A stretch of DNA of 64,000 nt from Bacillus pseudomycoides DSM 12442 (GCF_000161455.1 NZ_CM000745.1:2113973-2177972); one strand, 5' to 3'; positions 33,107-42,602 are shown, numbered from the stretch's first letter. Numbers and translations are program-made. Notes: generated from the letters alone by a model not told the origin.

Positions 33107-34216
33107 TTATTTCTTTGGACGCTGAATGAGCTTCTGCTTCATTTCATCATTAAATGTGTCGAGTTCAATAACAAACTTTTTACTAGATTCAATAATACGC
33201 TCTGATGATTTCTCAGATGCTTCAATAGCTGCAAACACATTTTGGAATGATTCGCGTAGCTTATCCATGCTGATTGCTGGGTTTTCAAGTAACTGTGTTG
33301 TTTCTTCTGTATTCTGTTTTAATGCTTGTGAGTTACTTAACACCATTGATTCAATTGCTTCGTTTGTCGCATTCACTGCATCAATCGTCTTACGTTGATT
33401 TGTTAATGCCAGCTGAATCGCTGCTGAAACAGTAACTACGTTTTGCGTCATTGTAATCGCATTACGAATTGCTTCTGTCAACTTTTCATTATTCTTCTTA
33501 ATAATGTCTACAGATGCAATAGACTGCAGTAATACACTTTTCGCTTGCTGCATGTTACGCGTACGTACAAGAATTTTTTCTAACGCATCATTGATTAATG
33601 GAATATCCTTTTGACGATCTGGATTTTGCTTTTCTACTTCAAGCATGCCAGCGAGCTTTCGTCCTAAATATACTTGTTTATCAAGCGCATGAATTTTATC
33701 ATGTGATTGCTCTTTTAACATTTCTAAACCAACTGTATCCTCTTGTAAGTTGTCACGCCCAATAAGCAACGCTCGTATGATTTCTTCAATTTGTTTATCT
33801 ATAGATTGATATTTATGCACATACGTTTCAAGTGGGTTTTTCTTGAAAACCTTAAACATAAACTTCTTCATTCCCGATGCTTTCATTGAATTGGGATCGA
33901 GTTCTGATACCACTTTACGTAATTCTAATAACGTATTTGGAATTTCTTCATTCTTTCCATTCATCATTGCAGTAACAGGACGTTTTAGTGCTGATAATGT
34001 TTGCCCTGCTGCTTGCTGCTCTTTATCTCCTAAATCTCCCAGCTGGGATAATACTTTTGAAAGGTCAGTATTTTGTTCACTATTTAACTTTTGTACATAT
34101 AAATCAGCTTCTTTATTCAGTTCAACAAGCTCTTCATCTTTAATAACTGTATCAACAACTACTTGCATATTATCTTTCACTACTGATACATGTTCTTTTT
34201 TCTCTAATTCAGTCAC
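33107..34216 (-). CDS. TelA-family toxic anion resistance protein
   Basis: A 369-residue soluble, almost entirely helical protein. The TelA core is visible: LGDKEQQAAGQTLSALKRPV, ETYVHKYQSIDKQIEEIIRALL, GRDNLQEDTVGLEMLKEQ and LVLVRTRNMQQA-like ILVRTRNMQQAKSVLLQS, then TITMTQNVVTVSAAIQLAL-type sequence. The family was named for tellurite resistance but also affects tolerance to cell-wall antibiotics and nisin. Translation starts at GTG behind AAGGAGCG. It is the first gene of a two-gene operon with a membrane-anchored partner. Confidence 0.9.
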   Translation of the reverse strand: MTELEKKEHVSVVKDNMQVVVDTVIKDEELVELNKEADLYVQKLNSEQNTDLSKVLSQLGDLGDKEQQAAGQTLSALKRPVTAMMNGKNEEIPNTLLELRKVVSELDPNSMKASGMKKFMFKVFKKNPLETYVHKYQSIDKQIEEIIRALLIGRDNLQEDTVGLEMLKEQSHDKIHALDKQVYLGRKLAGMLEVEKQNPDRQKDIPLINDALEKILVRTRNMQQAKSVLLQSIASVDIIKKNNEKLTEAIRNAITMTQNVVTVSAAIQLALTNQRKTIDAVNATNEAIESMVLSNSQALKQNTEETTQLLENPAISMDKLRESFQNVFAAIEASEKSSERIIESSKKFVIELDTFNDEMKQKLIQRPKK

Positions 34217-34429
34217 AAAATCGCTCCTTTATTTATATGTGCGAATTTATTTGCACTATATTTCATCTAATATATCGTATTCAACATGTATGATACTTGT
34301 TTAAAATCGATTTTTAATAAACTCCTGCTTATGCAGTCATTCCCTGTTTCTTATCCTAAGTATACCTGTTTCGTACATTATTTTCCTCAGACTTAAGACC
34401 TAGAAGGCTACGTGCGGAAGACGGATTCT

Positions 34430-35866
34430 TCACATGTTATACAGTTTATTACTTAGCAATTCGGCCCTCAATTTCATTTTGTCTACCTTTCCGTTCGGCT
34501 TCTTCGGTAAACGTGATAGTACAGTCCAATTTCTTGGCTGCTTATATGCTATTAGTTTTTGACGGCACTCTTTCTGAATATCTACTAATTCTCGAGAAAC
34601 TTCCTTAACGATAACAGCCCGTATAATTTCCCCGCGATTCTCATCTTTTTCCGAAAACACTACTGCTTCTATAACCCCGGTGATTCCAAGTAATACATCC
34701 TCTATTTCACCAGCATACACAAAACTCCCAGCAGCTTTTATAACATCTCGGTCTCTACCTACTAAAACAATTTTTCCATCTTCTCTTTGGAAACCAATAT
34801 CATGTGATGTTACCCAATCTTCTATGAAAGTTGCTTTTGTTTGCTTTTCATTTTCAATATATCCTTCAAAAGCCTGACCAGATCGAACAAATAATTTCCC
34901 AAAGTTTTCTTTATTAGTTACTATTCGTTCTTTTTTCTCATTAAAAAAGGCAATCTCTACATCTGGGAATGGTATCCCGACTGTTTCAGGTGCAGTTCTT
35001 GCATCTTCCGGTGTTAACAGTGAGGCATAGCCCATTTCTGATGATCCGTAATATTCATACAAAAATGATTTAGGAAAACATTCTTCAAATTTTTGTCTTT
35101 GTATAGGCGATAATTTTGTCCCAACTGAAATCATACACCTCGGAATCATTTCCTGCACACTTCGTTTTTGCTTTGCATGGCGAATTAAAGGTTCAATTAA
35201 AGCTGGTGTGATAGAAGCACACGATCCTTTCGCTTTTAAAAAGGCTTCTGGTGTGAACTTAGATAATAAAACAATCTCAGATCCTATAGCTAATGCCTGA
35301 AGTGCCGGATATAGCTGGGCTGAATAAGATAAATGTAGCGGAACTACTACACGATCGCTTTCAATTAGTGAAAATGCCTTACTCCACCCTTCAAAACTAC
35401 TAGTCCATGATTGATGACTTTTAACAAACCCTTTCGGTGTACCCGTTGAACCTGAAGTATAACCAAAGAAGTATAACTCATCCTTACTACTCACATGTCT
35501 AAGAGGAAATGGGATGGTATTAGGCTCCATTGTTTGACATAAAGTCTCTTTGGATGTGATAATCCAATTAGGCTCCGTACTACTTATAATTGTTTGCCAT
35601 TCAATTTCGGTAACGTCTGGATGAACCGGCATTATAATTCCACCAATTTTTGAAACCGCAAGTGCATCTTGAATCCATTCCATACAATTTTCTAACTTGA
35701 TAATAAAAATATGCCCTGGTATCGCTCCGTCTTGCATAAGAGCTGATGCGCGATTTGAAACACATTGCGCCAACTCTTTATAAGTCCAACTATTATGTTG
35801 TTCCGAAAGCACAACGCGATCAGGATATTTTTGTGCCTGCTCATAGAAATAAGAATGTATTCGCAT
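34430..35866 (-). CDS. Acyl-CoA synthetase (AMP-binding family, YhfT-like)
   Basis: A 478-residue adenylate-forming ligase. Core motifs: A3 GYTSGSTGTPKGFVKSHQSW, A5 YEYYGSSEMGYASLL, A7-A8 SHDIGFQREDGKIVLVGRDRDVIKAAG, and the A10 lysine in PKKPNGKVDKMKLR. It activates a carboxylic acid with ATP and couples it to CoA, or in principle another acceptor. Size and motif spacing are close to YhfT-type fatty-acyl-CoA ligases, although short-chain or siderophore-type ligases are alternatives. AAGGAG precedes the ATG. It lies 38 bases after the O-methyltransferase gene on the same strand, suggesting co-transcription. Confidence 0.85.
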   Translation of the reverse strand: MRIHSYFYEQAQKYPDRVVLSEQHNSWTYKELAQCVSNRASALMQDGAIPGHIFIIKLENCMEWIQDALAVSKIGGIIMPVHPDVTEIEWQTIISSTEPNWIITSKETLCQTMEPNTIPFPLRHVSSKDELYFFGYTSGSTGTPKGFVKSHQSWTSSFEGWSKAFSLIESDRVVVPLHLSYSAQLYPALQALAIGSEIVLLSKFTPEAFLKAKGSCASITPALIEPLIRHAKQKRSVQEMIPRCMISVGTKLSPIQRQKFEECFPKSFLYEYYGSSEMGYASLLTPEDARTAPETVGIPFPDVEIAFFNEKKERIVTNKENFGKLFVRSGQAFEGYIENEKQTKATFIEDWVTSHDIGFQREDGKIVLVGRDRDVIKAAGSFVYAGEIEDVLLGITGVIEAVVFSEKDENRGEIIRAVIVKEVSRELVDIQKECRQKLIAYKQPRNWTVLSRLPKKPNGKVDKMKLRAELLSNKLYNM

Positions 35867-35904
35867 TTTTTATTAAATCTCCTTGTTTGTTATGGCTATA
35901 TTTT

Positions 35905-36495
35905 TTATTTTTTTCGTGCTACAAACGCTCCTTTTTGAAAGGCTAGTAATACAGTTTCAAACGTATCGTCTTCTTCAATCATCTGAATAAATTCTGCTAA
36001 CTCTTCTGCATGCGAAGTCGCATTGTCAATGACAAGAAATCCTTGTGGTTCTAATATGCGTTTTATATTTTCCCACCACCACATATATTGCGTACGCTCT
36101 GAATCTAGAAAAATAAAATCAAATGAACGATTTACTTGTACATCTAGAAACGCTCCTGCTTCTTGATTATGAATATCAATCCGATATCTAAGATTTGCCT
36201 TTTCAAAATTCATAAGTGCCTCTGCAACCCTTTCTGAAGAAAGCTCAACAGTTGTAACATTTCCTTTTGTTTCTTCAGCCGCATTTGCCAGCCATAATGT
36301 TGAATATCCATTTGAAGTACCAATTTCTAAAATTTTTTGTGCACTACACCCTTTTATTAAAATAGATAAAAATTGTCCCATCTCACGAGAAACATTTCTT
36401 AACTTTTCTTCTCGCTTTTCTTTTTTGCTATCATGCTCTTCCCCGTACTTTTCAAGTTCTAACAACAATAATTCTAATGAATTCATACTATTCAT
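35905..36495 (-). CDS. Class I SAM-dependent O-methyltransferase
   Basis: A 196-residue Rossmann-fold methyltransferase. Motif I is LEIGTSNGYSTLWLANAAE, followed by VTTVELSSERVAEA (acidic ribose-binding residue), DFIFLDSERTQYMWWW and GFLVIDNATSHAEEL. The overall order matches the O-methyltransferase family 3 (catechol/caffeoyl-CoA type). A helical N-terminus rich in charged residues (about 1-35) may form the dimer. First gene of a probable pair with the acyl-CoA ligase downstream; whether they share a pathway is inference. Confidence 0.83.
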   Translation of the reverse strand: MNSMNSLELLLLELEKYGEEHDSKKEKREEKLRNVSREMGQFLSILIKGCSAQKILEIGTSNGYSTLWLANAAEETKGNVTTVELSSERVAEALMNFEKANLRYRIDIHNQEAGAFLDVQVNRSFDFIFLDSERTQYMWWWENIKRILEPQGFLVIDNATSHAEELAEFIQMIEEDDTFETVLLAFQKGAFVARKK

Positions 36496-36800
36496 CGCCT
36501 TTCTAACAAATTTAATGATTAAAAATTGATGAGAAAGTTGATTATGTTTGTCTACTTTTCATTATATGCGAAACGAAAATCTTTTTCCTGTTATAAAACA
36601 AAGAATTGAAATTTTTTGTAGCATATTGTTTCATTTTTTGGTAAAGTTAATTTCTACGTGTAATTATTCCATTCACATTATTTTACAATCAAAATGCAAT
36701 CATAAAATCATTTTTAATCGGTATTTCACATTAAAGAAGCGCCCTTTTCGGACGCATTTTCTTTTGTTTATAACTGTATGTAAGAAAGGATGCTTTGAAC

Positions 36801-36959
36801 ATGAACGTGATTAATTTAGAAGCTGCTAGAAAACGTAAGCAGTACAAAAAGCAAATGATAACTATACCGATTATTAAACGTATTTACGAAGAGGACGGAG
36901 AAATTAAGTGCGAGGTATTAGGCGAAAAGGATGTTCCTCTTGAAATGTTAGAGAAGTAA
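36801..36959 (+). CDS. Small basic conserved-type protein (52 aa)
   Basis: A 52-residue protein: MNVINLEAARKRKQYKKQM, then IIKRIYEEDGEIKCEVLGEKDV and a short acidic tail. AGAAAGGATGC lies upstream at workable spacing and a strong terminator follows 20 bases after the stop, so it looks like a genuine one-gene unit. The N-terminal amphipathic, lysine/arginine-rich start resembles small DNA- or RNA-associated proteins of bacilli, but I do not recognise it. Confidence 0.6.
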   Translation: MNVINLEAARKRKQYKKQMITIPIIKRIYEEDGEIKCEVLGEKDVPLEMLEK

Positions 36960-36978
36960 ATTACATGATCTTAAATCG

Positions 36979-37006
36979 AAGACGCATCTCTCTTGAGATG
37001 CGTCTT
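36979..37006. terminator. Bidirectional terminator
   Basis: Perfect 12-base stem, AAGACGCATCTC / GAGATGCGTCTT, loop TCTT, between the plus-strand 52-residue gene and the minus-strand sigma factor gene. Confidence 0.88.
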
Positions 37007-37013
37007 TTTCATT

Positions 37014-37883
37014 CTATACATTCTGATTTAAATGAATAAGCTTTTCTGGATTCATCATCATATAAATAGATGCGATTTTCTCTTCTTGAAACTCAAACGA
37101 AAGCACATACGTAGCGCGATTATTTATATTTACAATAATACCTGGTGTACCATTTACCATTCTAAATGCAATGGAATGTCCTTCTGGTAACTTTTTGGTA
37201 ATCCCTAAAAATAAGCGAACAATCCTTTCAGGTGTGTAAACTGGTTTAAGAGCCGTTGTAACCTTTCCACCACCATCGGATTTAAATATTGCATCTGTTT
37301 TTAAGATGCCTAACATTTCCTGTACGTCTCCTCGCTGCAAAGATGCAACGAATTGTTCTACATATGCAGCCATTTGCTTTGTACTTAATTTTGAGGCTTT
37401 CGGTTTATCTCTTATACTTTTTCTGGCCCGATGAAAGATTTGTCGACAATTCACACTACTCTTTTCGACAATTGATGCGATTTCATCATAATCGTATCCA
37501 AAAACTTCTCGTAATATAAACACCGCCCGTTCAACTTCAGATAACTGTTGTAAAAGCAAAAGATACGCTGTAGAAATAGACTCCTTCATTATATATGTCA
37601 TTGAGGGATCATCATTTTCTTCAACAAGTGGTTCAGGCAACCACATGCCAACATAAACATTTCGTTTATGAGCTGTTGAACGTAATTTATCGATTGCACG
37701 ATTCATAACCATCTTACACAAATACGCTTTTACATTATCAACAGACTCTAGCTCTTCTATTTGACTTAATGCAAGAAATGTATCATGAACAATATCTTCA
37801 GCATCCATAACACTCCCGAGCATACGATAGGCTAAAGAAAACAATAAAGGTTTATATGCTTGATACAATTGTTCCATTTCCAC
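37014..37883 (-). CDS. ECF41-group RNA polymerase sigma factor with C-terminal SnoaL-like domain
   Basis: About 290 residues. Sigma region 2 (YKPLLFSLAYRMLGSVMDAEDIVHDTFLAL) and region 4 (LSEVERAVFILREVFGYDYDEIASIVEKS, NCRQIFHRARKSI) are followed by a SnoaL-like domain. The two hallmarks of ECF41 factors are present: WLPEP in the linker between regions 2 and 4 and DGGGK (KSDGGGKV) in the C-terminal domain. These factors lack a classical anti-sigma; the fused domain tunes activity. Start choice is uncertain: GTG at 37883, ATG at 37877 or TTG at 37904, the last giving a 4-base overlap with the oxidoreductase upstream. The matching promoter is at 39216-39242. Confidence 0.9.
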   Translation of the reverse strand: MEMEQLYQAYKPLLFSLAYRMLGSVMDAEDIVHDTFLALSQIEELESVDNVKAYLCKMVMNRAIDKLRSTAHKRNVYVGMWLPEPLVEENDDPSMTYIMKESISTAYLLLLQQLSEVERAVFILREVFGYDYDEIASIVEKSSVNCRQIFHRARKSIRDKPKASKLSTKQMAAYVEQFVASLQRGDVQEMLGILKTDAIFKSDGGGKVTTALKPVYTPERIVRLFLGITKKLPEGHSIAFRMVNGTPGIIVNINNRATYVLSFEFQEEKIASIYMMMNPEKLIHLNQNV

Positions 37884-37900
37884 ACTAACATGACCCTCTT

Positions 37901-39184
37901 TCAATTTGTGACTTTACTTTGTTCTAAAATTTGTAGTGCTGCTCGTTTACCGCTAGCAACCGCAGCGTCAGCTAATAATTCATCATGCCCAGCCCAATCT
38001 CCTGCAACATATATCCCTGGCATTTCAGGAACCCTAGGCCCTGGATTTTCAGTACGGCCAATATGAGGAAAATCATAGACAACTGTTATTTTAGGTAAAT
38101 ATTGCTTTTCAACTAACTCCTGTTGCCATTTCGGATGTAATAAATCCATTGTATGTTCTAACAAAAATTTATCATCATTAAAATTACTAGTCTGTACTGC
38201 ATGATTATGATATTTTATCAATCCCACTACTACCGTTCCATCGTCACTCAGCTTAGCGGCTCTCGATTGATTCGTAAAAAACAAAGGTTGATCTAATCCT
38301 AAGGCAAATTGATATGATGGATTGGGTAATTTTCTTAGGCCAAGATCTAAGGAAGCTACTGTAACTGGCACTGATTGTTCTCCCCATATACGCAGCATAG
38401 TGTCTCTTGCACCTTTTACAATTTTACAAGCCTCTTTTGGTGGTATAGTAATAACAACCGTAGGGACTTCAAAGAATTCGTTACCAGAACAACGAATTCT
38501 TTGAATATGACCACAGTGCTCAATTTCAACTACATTTTTGCTCGCTATAAAATGAACTCCAGCATTTGTAGCATCTTCTCTTAACTTTGTTATGATTGTC
38601 TCCCATCCGCCATCTACATAAAAGACTCCTTCTTTCATTGATCGTTGTATTTGTTTTAGTACAGAAGATGCTAACTGTATTGTCGGAGCATATGTGTAAG
38701 TTGATGTTCGGCATAATGCATAAAACATATTTCTTACCATGGGATCTTTAATTTCTTTTTCTGTCCATACACTCAGACTCATTTTAGGAATTGTATTTAA
38801 ATCTAATTTCCCTAGCTTTAACATCAGATGAGAAAATTGTATTTTAGCCGCCCATGAAAGTAATGGTGTAGATAAGATTGATCGAAAATCTGTCGGTATT
38901 GTATACACATCATTTTTCCATATACCATGCGCGCTAGTTGAAGGTATGTCTCCTGGAATGTTAATTCCAAGTTCCTCAAAAGTTGATAGTGCTTCTCCCC
39001 CGTGATATAAAGCGTGCGCCCCAAGATTCATAAGGACTCCGTTTTTATTCGTTGTTATTGCTCTTCCACCAAAGCGACTTGATTTCTCTAATACAACAAC
39101 TTTTTCACCTTCCCTAGCTAAATAAATCGAAGCTGTTAATCCAGCAAGTCCCCCGCCTATAATTGCCACATTAAAGTTCTCCAT
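37901..39184 (-). CDS. FAD-dependent oxidoreductase, partner of the ECF41 sigma factor
   Basis: A 427-residue flavoprotein of the phytoene desaturase/amine oxidase type. The FAD-binding dinucleotide fold is NVAIIGGGLAGLTASIYLAREGEKVVVLEKS at the N-terminus, followed by RFGGRAITT and NLGAHALYHGG; the C-terminal FAD motif is MPGIYVAGDWAGHDELLADAAVASGKRAA. AAGGAGGG precedes the ATG. ECF41 sigma genes are regularly linked to one target gene for an oxidoreductase or similar enzyme, and this gene overlaps or abuts the sigma gene. An ECF41-type promoter lies upstream. Substrate unknown. Confidence 0.9.
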   Translation of the reverse strand: MENFNVAIIGGGLAGLTASIYLAREGEKVVVLEKSSRFGGRAITTNKNGVLMNLGAHALYHGGEALSTFEELGINIPGDIPSTSAHGIWKNDVYTIPTDFRSILSTPLLSWAAKIQFSHLMLKLGKLDLNTIPKMSLSVWTEKEIKDPMVRNMFYALCRTSTYTYAPTIQLASSVLKQIQRSMKEGVFYVDGGWETIITKLREDATNAGVHFIASKNVVEIEHCGHIQRIRCSGNEFFEVPTVVITIPPKEACKIVKGARDTMLRIWGEQSVPVTVASLDLGLRKLPNPSYQFALGLDQPLFFTNQSRAAKLSDDGTVVVGLIKYHNHAVQTSNFNDDKFLLEHTMDLLHPKWQQELVEKQYLPKITVVYDFPHIGRTENPGPRVPEMPGIYVAGDWAGHDELLADAAVASGKRAALQILEQSKVTN

Positions 39185-39215
39185 ATATATTCCCTCCTTA
39201 TTGTTCTACACACAA

Positions 39216-39242
39216 GACGGATGAAGAAAGAGGAATGTGACA
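39216..39242 (-). promoter_or_regulatory. ECF41-type promoter of the oxidoreductase-sigma operon
   Basis: On the minus strand TGTCACA (39242-39236) and CGTC (39219-39216) are separated by exactly 16 bases, 32 bases upstream of the oxidoreductase ATG. This is the promoter form known for ECF41 sigma factors, so the operon is probably autoregulated. Confidence 0.85.
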
Positions 39243-39272
39243 TCTTTTAAGATTTATTTTTCCTTCAAAAAC

Positions 39273-39308
39273 AAAAAGATCCTTTATCACATACTAAAGG
39301 ATCTTTTT
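39273..39308 (-). terminator. Terminator of the beta-amylase gene
   Basis: Perfect 14-base stem, AAAAAGATCCTTTA / TAAAGGATCTTTTT, loop TCACATAC, 15 bases past the stop codon. Confidence 0.88.
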
Positions 39309-39323
39309 GTTTACATAATATAA

Positions 39324-40964
39324 TTACCAACTACTTGTATGAGAGGTAGTCTTTAGTGGCACTGGATTCCAACTTTGTTGTATTGTTTGCCATGATTTAA
39401 CCGTTCCATCTTTACTTTTAATAAATGCTTTAAATTCTATATTTCTTTCAGCTGGCAACACAACATTTCCTCTCCAATCATTACTATGAGAATCATAATA
39501 TAATTGAATTGGATACTGTTTTGTGTCCCAACTTCCTAATTCCGCACGATTCCCAGTAATATAAACAGTATCTCCTATTGTTGTAGGAACATTTTTTACT
39601 ACAATCGTTTGCATAACAGGGGTTACACCTAATAAATCTTTAAATTTCCCCATTAATGAATTGTTATACATTACATCTTGATAACGAAGTAACGTAAATC
39701 CAGCAAAATTATAATTGAAAGCCATTTCTGCAACTCTTTTATACTCTTCTTCATTTCCGATACTTAAAGCATTTTCACCGTTTAATACAATTCCCTTTTC
39801 ATTGGCTAATGTTGCAATATTTTGTACCAATGTTTTTGGCATTGAATATTCCGGATAACTACCTTTATCTGTCATTTCTAAACAAGTAAATGTTACATCT
39901 AGCTTTGCACTTTTGAAAGCATCAAGTAAATGGCTATAATCATTATACCCTGCAGGCTTTTCAGCTCCATGAGGTATTGTTGGGTTATTATATTGCCAAT
40001 GTACGCCTGCAATTTTTGCACCAATTGGTACTTGGAAAGTTGTGTCAAATGCATTATGTGCTAATTCACCAATTAATTTTGTATGATTTTCCAAGATGCC
40101 CTGATACCATTCTAAATAGTCTTTTCCATACATAGAAAGATATCCATTCATTAAGAATTGTTCCCCATCGCTTGGTGGTAAAATGGCTAACTCTGAAATC
40201 AGTTTCGTGCCCCATGCTTTATTCACTTCATTTAGAGAACCATATTTATTTAATACCCATAAACGAAATTTAGATTTTGCAAACTCTGTATACGCTTGAA
40301 ACTTTCCACGTGAGGGATATCCTGTCCCATCGGAAGTTGTATATGAAGGATATCTTAGTTCACCAGCTGGTCCTCCAGATAAATATATTTTTGCGATTAC
40401 ATCTTTATATGGTTTCATAGCTGCTGCGAATGCTGTATATAGTTCACCATATTCCTTTCGAATTACATCTGAAGCAAGTGGATTTAATGTTTCTTTATTG
40501 ACAGTTCCTGTTTCAGACTTAAAATAAAGGCTATCATCGGATTTTTGATTCCAAACCCATGAAGGAATTGGTACATTGCAATCATCCCCAACATTTCCAC
40601 CGCACTGATGTGTGGAAATAATAGGAATCATTTTCATACCTGCATTTTTTACCGATTGAGCAAAGCGCTGTGCGTATGAAAAATCAAATTGCTGATCTCC
40701 GTTCTTTTCCATATCCCCCCACCAAAAATCAACTGTAATAGCATAAAAACCATTTTGTTTTGCCCATCGTAAATCATTTTCAAATGTCTCCCAATTTGTT
40801 ACTTCCGGTATCTTTTTTAATGGCGCCATTAAATATGCTTTGTAATCTGGATTCATTCCTTTTCCATTTACAGCTGCCGAACTCGCTTGCGGAATTAATA
40901 ATGATACAAATAACATCACTACAGACAAAATGACAATACAACAATATTGAAACTGATTTTTCAT
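39324..40964 (-). CDS. Secreted beta-amylase (GH14) with CBM20 starch-binding domain
   Basis: A 546-residue exoenzyme releasing maltose from starch ends. A signal peptide (about residues 1-30, cleavage near SSAAV) is followed by the GH14 barrel: LRWAKQNGFYAITVDFWWGDME, FSTHQCGGNVGDDCNVPIPSW-like STHQCGGNVGDD, YLSGGPAGELRYPSY with the acid glutamate, and LNGENALS with the base glutamate. The last 95 residues form a CBM20 (TIGDTVYITGNRAELGSWDT, WRGNVVLP, FIKSKDGTVKSW). Length and domains match the B. cereus/mycoides enzyme. A cre-like site overlaps its promoter. Confidence 0.95.
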   Translation of the reverse strand: MKNQFQYCCIVILSVVMLFVSLLIPQASSAAVNGKGMNPDYKAYLMAPLKKIPEVTNWETFENDLRWAKQNGFYAITVDFWWGDMEKNGDQQFDFSYAQRFAQSVKNAGMKMIPIISTHQCGGNVGDDCNVPIPSWVWNQKSDDSLYFKSETGTVNKETLNPLASDVIRKEYGELYTAFAAAMKPYKDVIAKIYLSGGPAGELRYPSYTTSDGTGYPSRGKFQAYTEFAKSKFRLWVLNKYGSLNEVNKAWGTKLISELAILPPSDGEQFLMNGYLSMYGKDYLEWYQGILENHTKLIGELAHNAFDTTFQVPIGAKIAGVHWQYNNPTIPHGAEKPAGYNDYSHLLDAFKSAKLDVTFTCLEMTDKGSYPEYSMPKTLVQNIATLANEKGIVLNGENALSIGNEEEYKRVAEMAFNYNFAGFTLLRYQDVMYNNSLMGKFKDLLGVTPVMQTIVVKNVPTTIGDTVYITGNRAELGSWDTKQYPIQLYYDSHSNDWRGNVVLPAERNIEFKAFIKSKDGTVKSWQTIQQSWNPVPLKTTSHTSSW

Positions 40965-41024
40965 TGCTTCTCTCCTCTTTAATTTACAGATTTCATGTAT
41001 TCGCTTTCATTATAAACGAAAAGA

Positions 41025-41038
41025 CGCAATCGTTTGCA
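41025..41038 (-). promoter_or_regulatory. Probable CcpA site (cre) upstream of beta-amylase
   Basis: On the minus strand TGCAAACGATTGCG is close to the cre consensus (central ACG-type core with flanking TG/CA symmetry). A TATAAT box lies about 10 bases downstream, so CcpA bound here would block transcription in the presence of glucose, as expected for an amylase. Confidence 0.6.
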
Positions 41039-41189
41039 TGTAATAATGCATAATATTAAAATAAACAAGCTAGATTAATTAGCTTGTTTATTTTAAACTC
41101 CAATTTCATACTATCTACTTTCACATACAAATATCATTTCTTATTTTACTAAACTTGTTATACTACTTTTATGATATTTTATTAAAATA

Positions 41190-41693
41190 TCATAAAACCC
41201 TTTTACCAAGAATGATTAAATCCCTTTCAACCCCATCTAATTCTGCAACGTTAGGCAGATGCGCCCATTTTTCAAAATCAAAACAAGAAAATAATTGCAG
41301 ACTAGCTTTATTATGAGCAAATATAAACGCTAGTAATGTTTTAATCTTGAGCTTCGGACAAGTATCTAACACTCTATGTAGTATATGTTTACCTATCTCC
41401 CTACCTCTATACATTTGATGAATGTATATACTTATTTCAGCTGTTCCATTATAAGCAGGTCGACCGTAAAAGGATTGGAAACTAACCCATCCGCATATCT
41501 CTCCTTGAGATTCTATTATCCATAAAGGTCTAAAAGAAGGTGAATGTTCATTAAACCATTGTTCTCTACTCTTAACAGTAACAGGTTCTGTATCAGCGGT
41601 TACCATTCTACTTGAAATAGTTGAATTGTATATATCCACTATACTAGATAAATCACTAATTTCGGCATCTCTAATCTTAATATCTTCTTTCAT
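41190..41693 (-). CDS. GNAT N-acetyltransferase (phosphinothricin acetyltransferase-like)
   Basis: A 167-residue acetyltransferase. IRDAEISDLSSIVDIYNSTI at the start and WVSFQSFYGRPAYNGTAEISIYIHQMYRGREIGKHILHRVL in the middle (acetyl-CoA motif A, R-G-R-E-I-G) match the Pat/YwnH type that acetylates small amino compounds such as phosphinothricin or methionine sulfone. The ATG at 41693 is 12 bases from AGGAG; a TTG two codons earlier (41699) is better spaced and may be the true start. A 31-base near-perfect AT palindrome (41167-41197) covers the stop codon. Confidence 0.85.
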   Translation of the reverse strand: MKEDIKIRDAEISDLSSIVDIYNSTISSRMVTADTEPVTVKSREQWFNEHSPSFRPLWIIESQGEICGWVSFQSFYGRPAYNGTAEISIYIHQMYRGREIGKHILHRVLDTCPKLKIKTLLAFIFAHNKASLQLFSCFDFEKWAHLPNVAELDGVERDLIILGKRVL

Positions 41694-41926
41694 AAACAAC
41701 TCACACTCCTCAGTTAATATTCTATTTTTTCATATATTAACTGAATTCATACATATAATTCAAACATGAATTGTATAAATCTAATATTTTTATCCTTTTA
41801 TAACTTTTAAAAACATTATTAATTTACTACCTTATTTTATATTAATAATATTTTATCCAGAATATTAGGTATGTACGGGTCATATTTATTTTCCAAAGAA
41901 TTAATCAAAATTCCTCTGTAATTTAC

Positions 41927-41958
41927 AAAATAACTAGGTATAAATACCTAGTTATTTT
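41927..41958 (-). terminator. Terminator of the DUF5519-like gene
   Basis: Perfect 14-base stem, AAAATAACTAGGTA / TACCTAGTTATTTT, with a 4-base loop. Confidence 0.85.
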
Positions 41959-41980
41959 GTGTTTAAATGAAATACCAACT

Positions 41981-42301
41981 TCATCTTTTCTCTAATTTTT
42001 TTGTAAATCTATCATATTGCATCCGAAAAAGTTCAATGACAACCGGAAGATCCTCTTCGCTTTTTATATGATAACTAATCCATCCTGATTCAGGTAATAC
42101 ATGATGGGGCTGCGCTAACCCTTGGTTAACCAATTCATCCCGTTTTAATTTTGGAAATGGAAGATCAGCTAATGTATCTCCATGAAGATGACCTAACTCT
42201 TTCTTTTTATAATTTAATTCAATACCACCAAATCGATGTGGTTTTTCAGAAACCCCTTCCCAGCTCAGCACTTCTTTTCTAATCATTTCACTATATGACA
42301 T
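41981..42301 (-). CDS. Luciferase-domain (DUF5519) family protein
   Basis: A 106-residue protein with the pattern of the DUF5519/luciferase-like small family: GVSEKPHRFGGIELNYKKKELGHLHGDTLADLPFP, then QPHHVLPESGWISYHIKSEED, the conserved HVLP-SGW and an amphipathic C-terminal helix (VIELFRMQYDRF). The name comes from a plant luciferase-linked region; no activity is established. The ATG at 42301 is preferred because AAAGGAG is 9 bases upstream; another ATG two codons earlier is too close. Single gene with its own terminator. Confidence 0.8.
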   Translation of the reverse strand: MSYSEMIRKEVLSWEGVSEKPHRFGGIELNYKKKELGHLHGDTLADLPFPKLKRDELVNQGLAQPHHVLPESGWISYHIKSEEDLPVVIELFRMQYDRFTKKLEKR

Positions 42302-42602
42302 GGCCATTCACTCCTTTATCATTCTGAATGTAAGAATACGATACCTTTTTTCTTTAAACGTTACATCACTCAAAGGTATCAATGTATTTACGAAAATAGT
42401 TTGATATTTGCAAGGTAAATGAAACTCATGCTTTTTCAAAAAAACCATCATTTATTCGCTCTAATTCTATTTTATATTTGATTCAAACATACATTCATTG
42501 TATACGAATAGGTACAATCAATACTGCACACTAAAATAACTAGACTCATATCCTAATTCGTATACTTAATCCTATTTCAAAACAGAAAGGCAGGAAGAAT
42601 AA

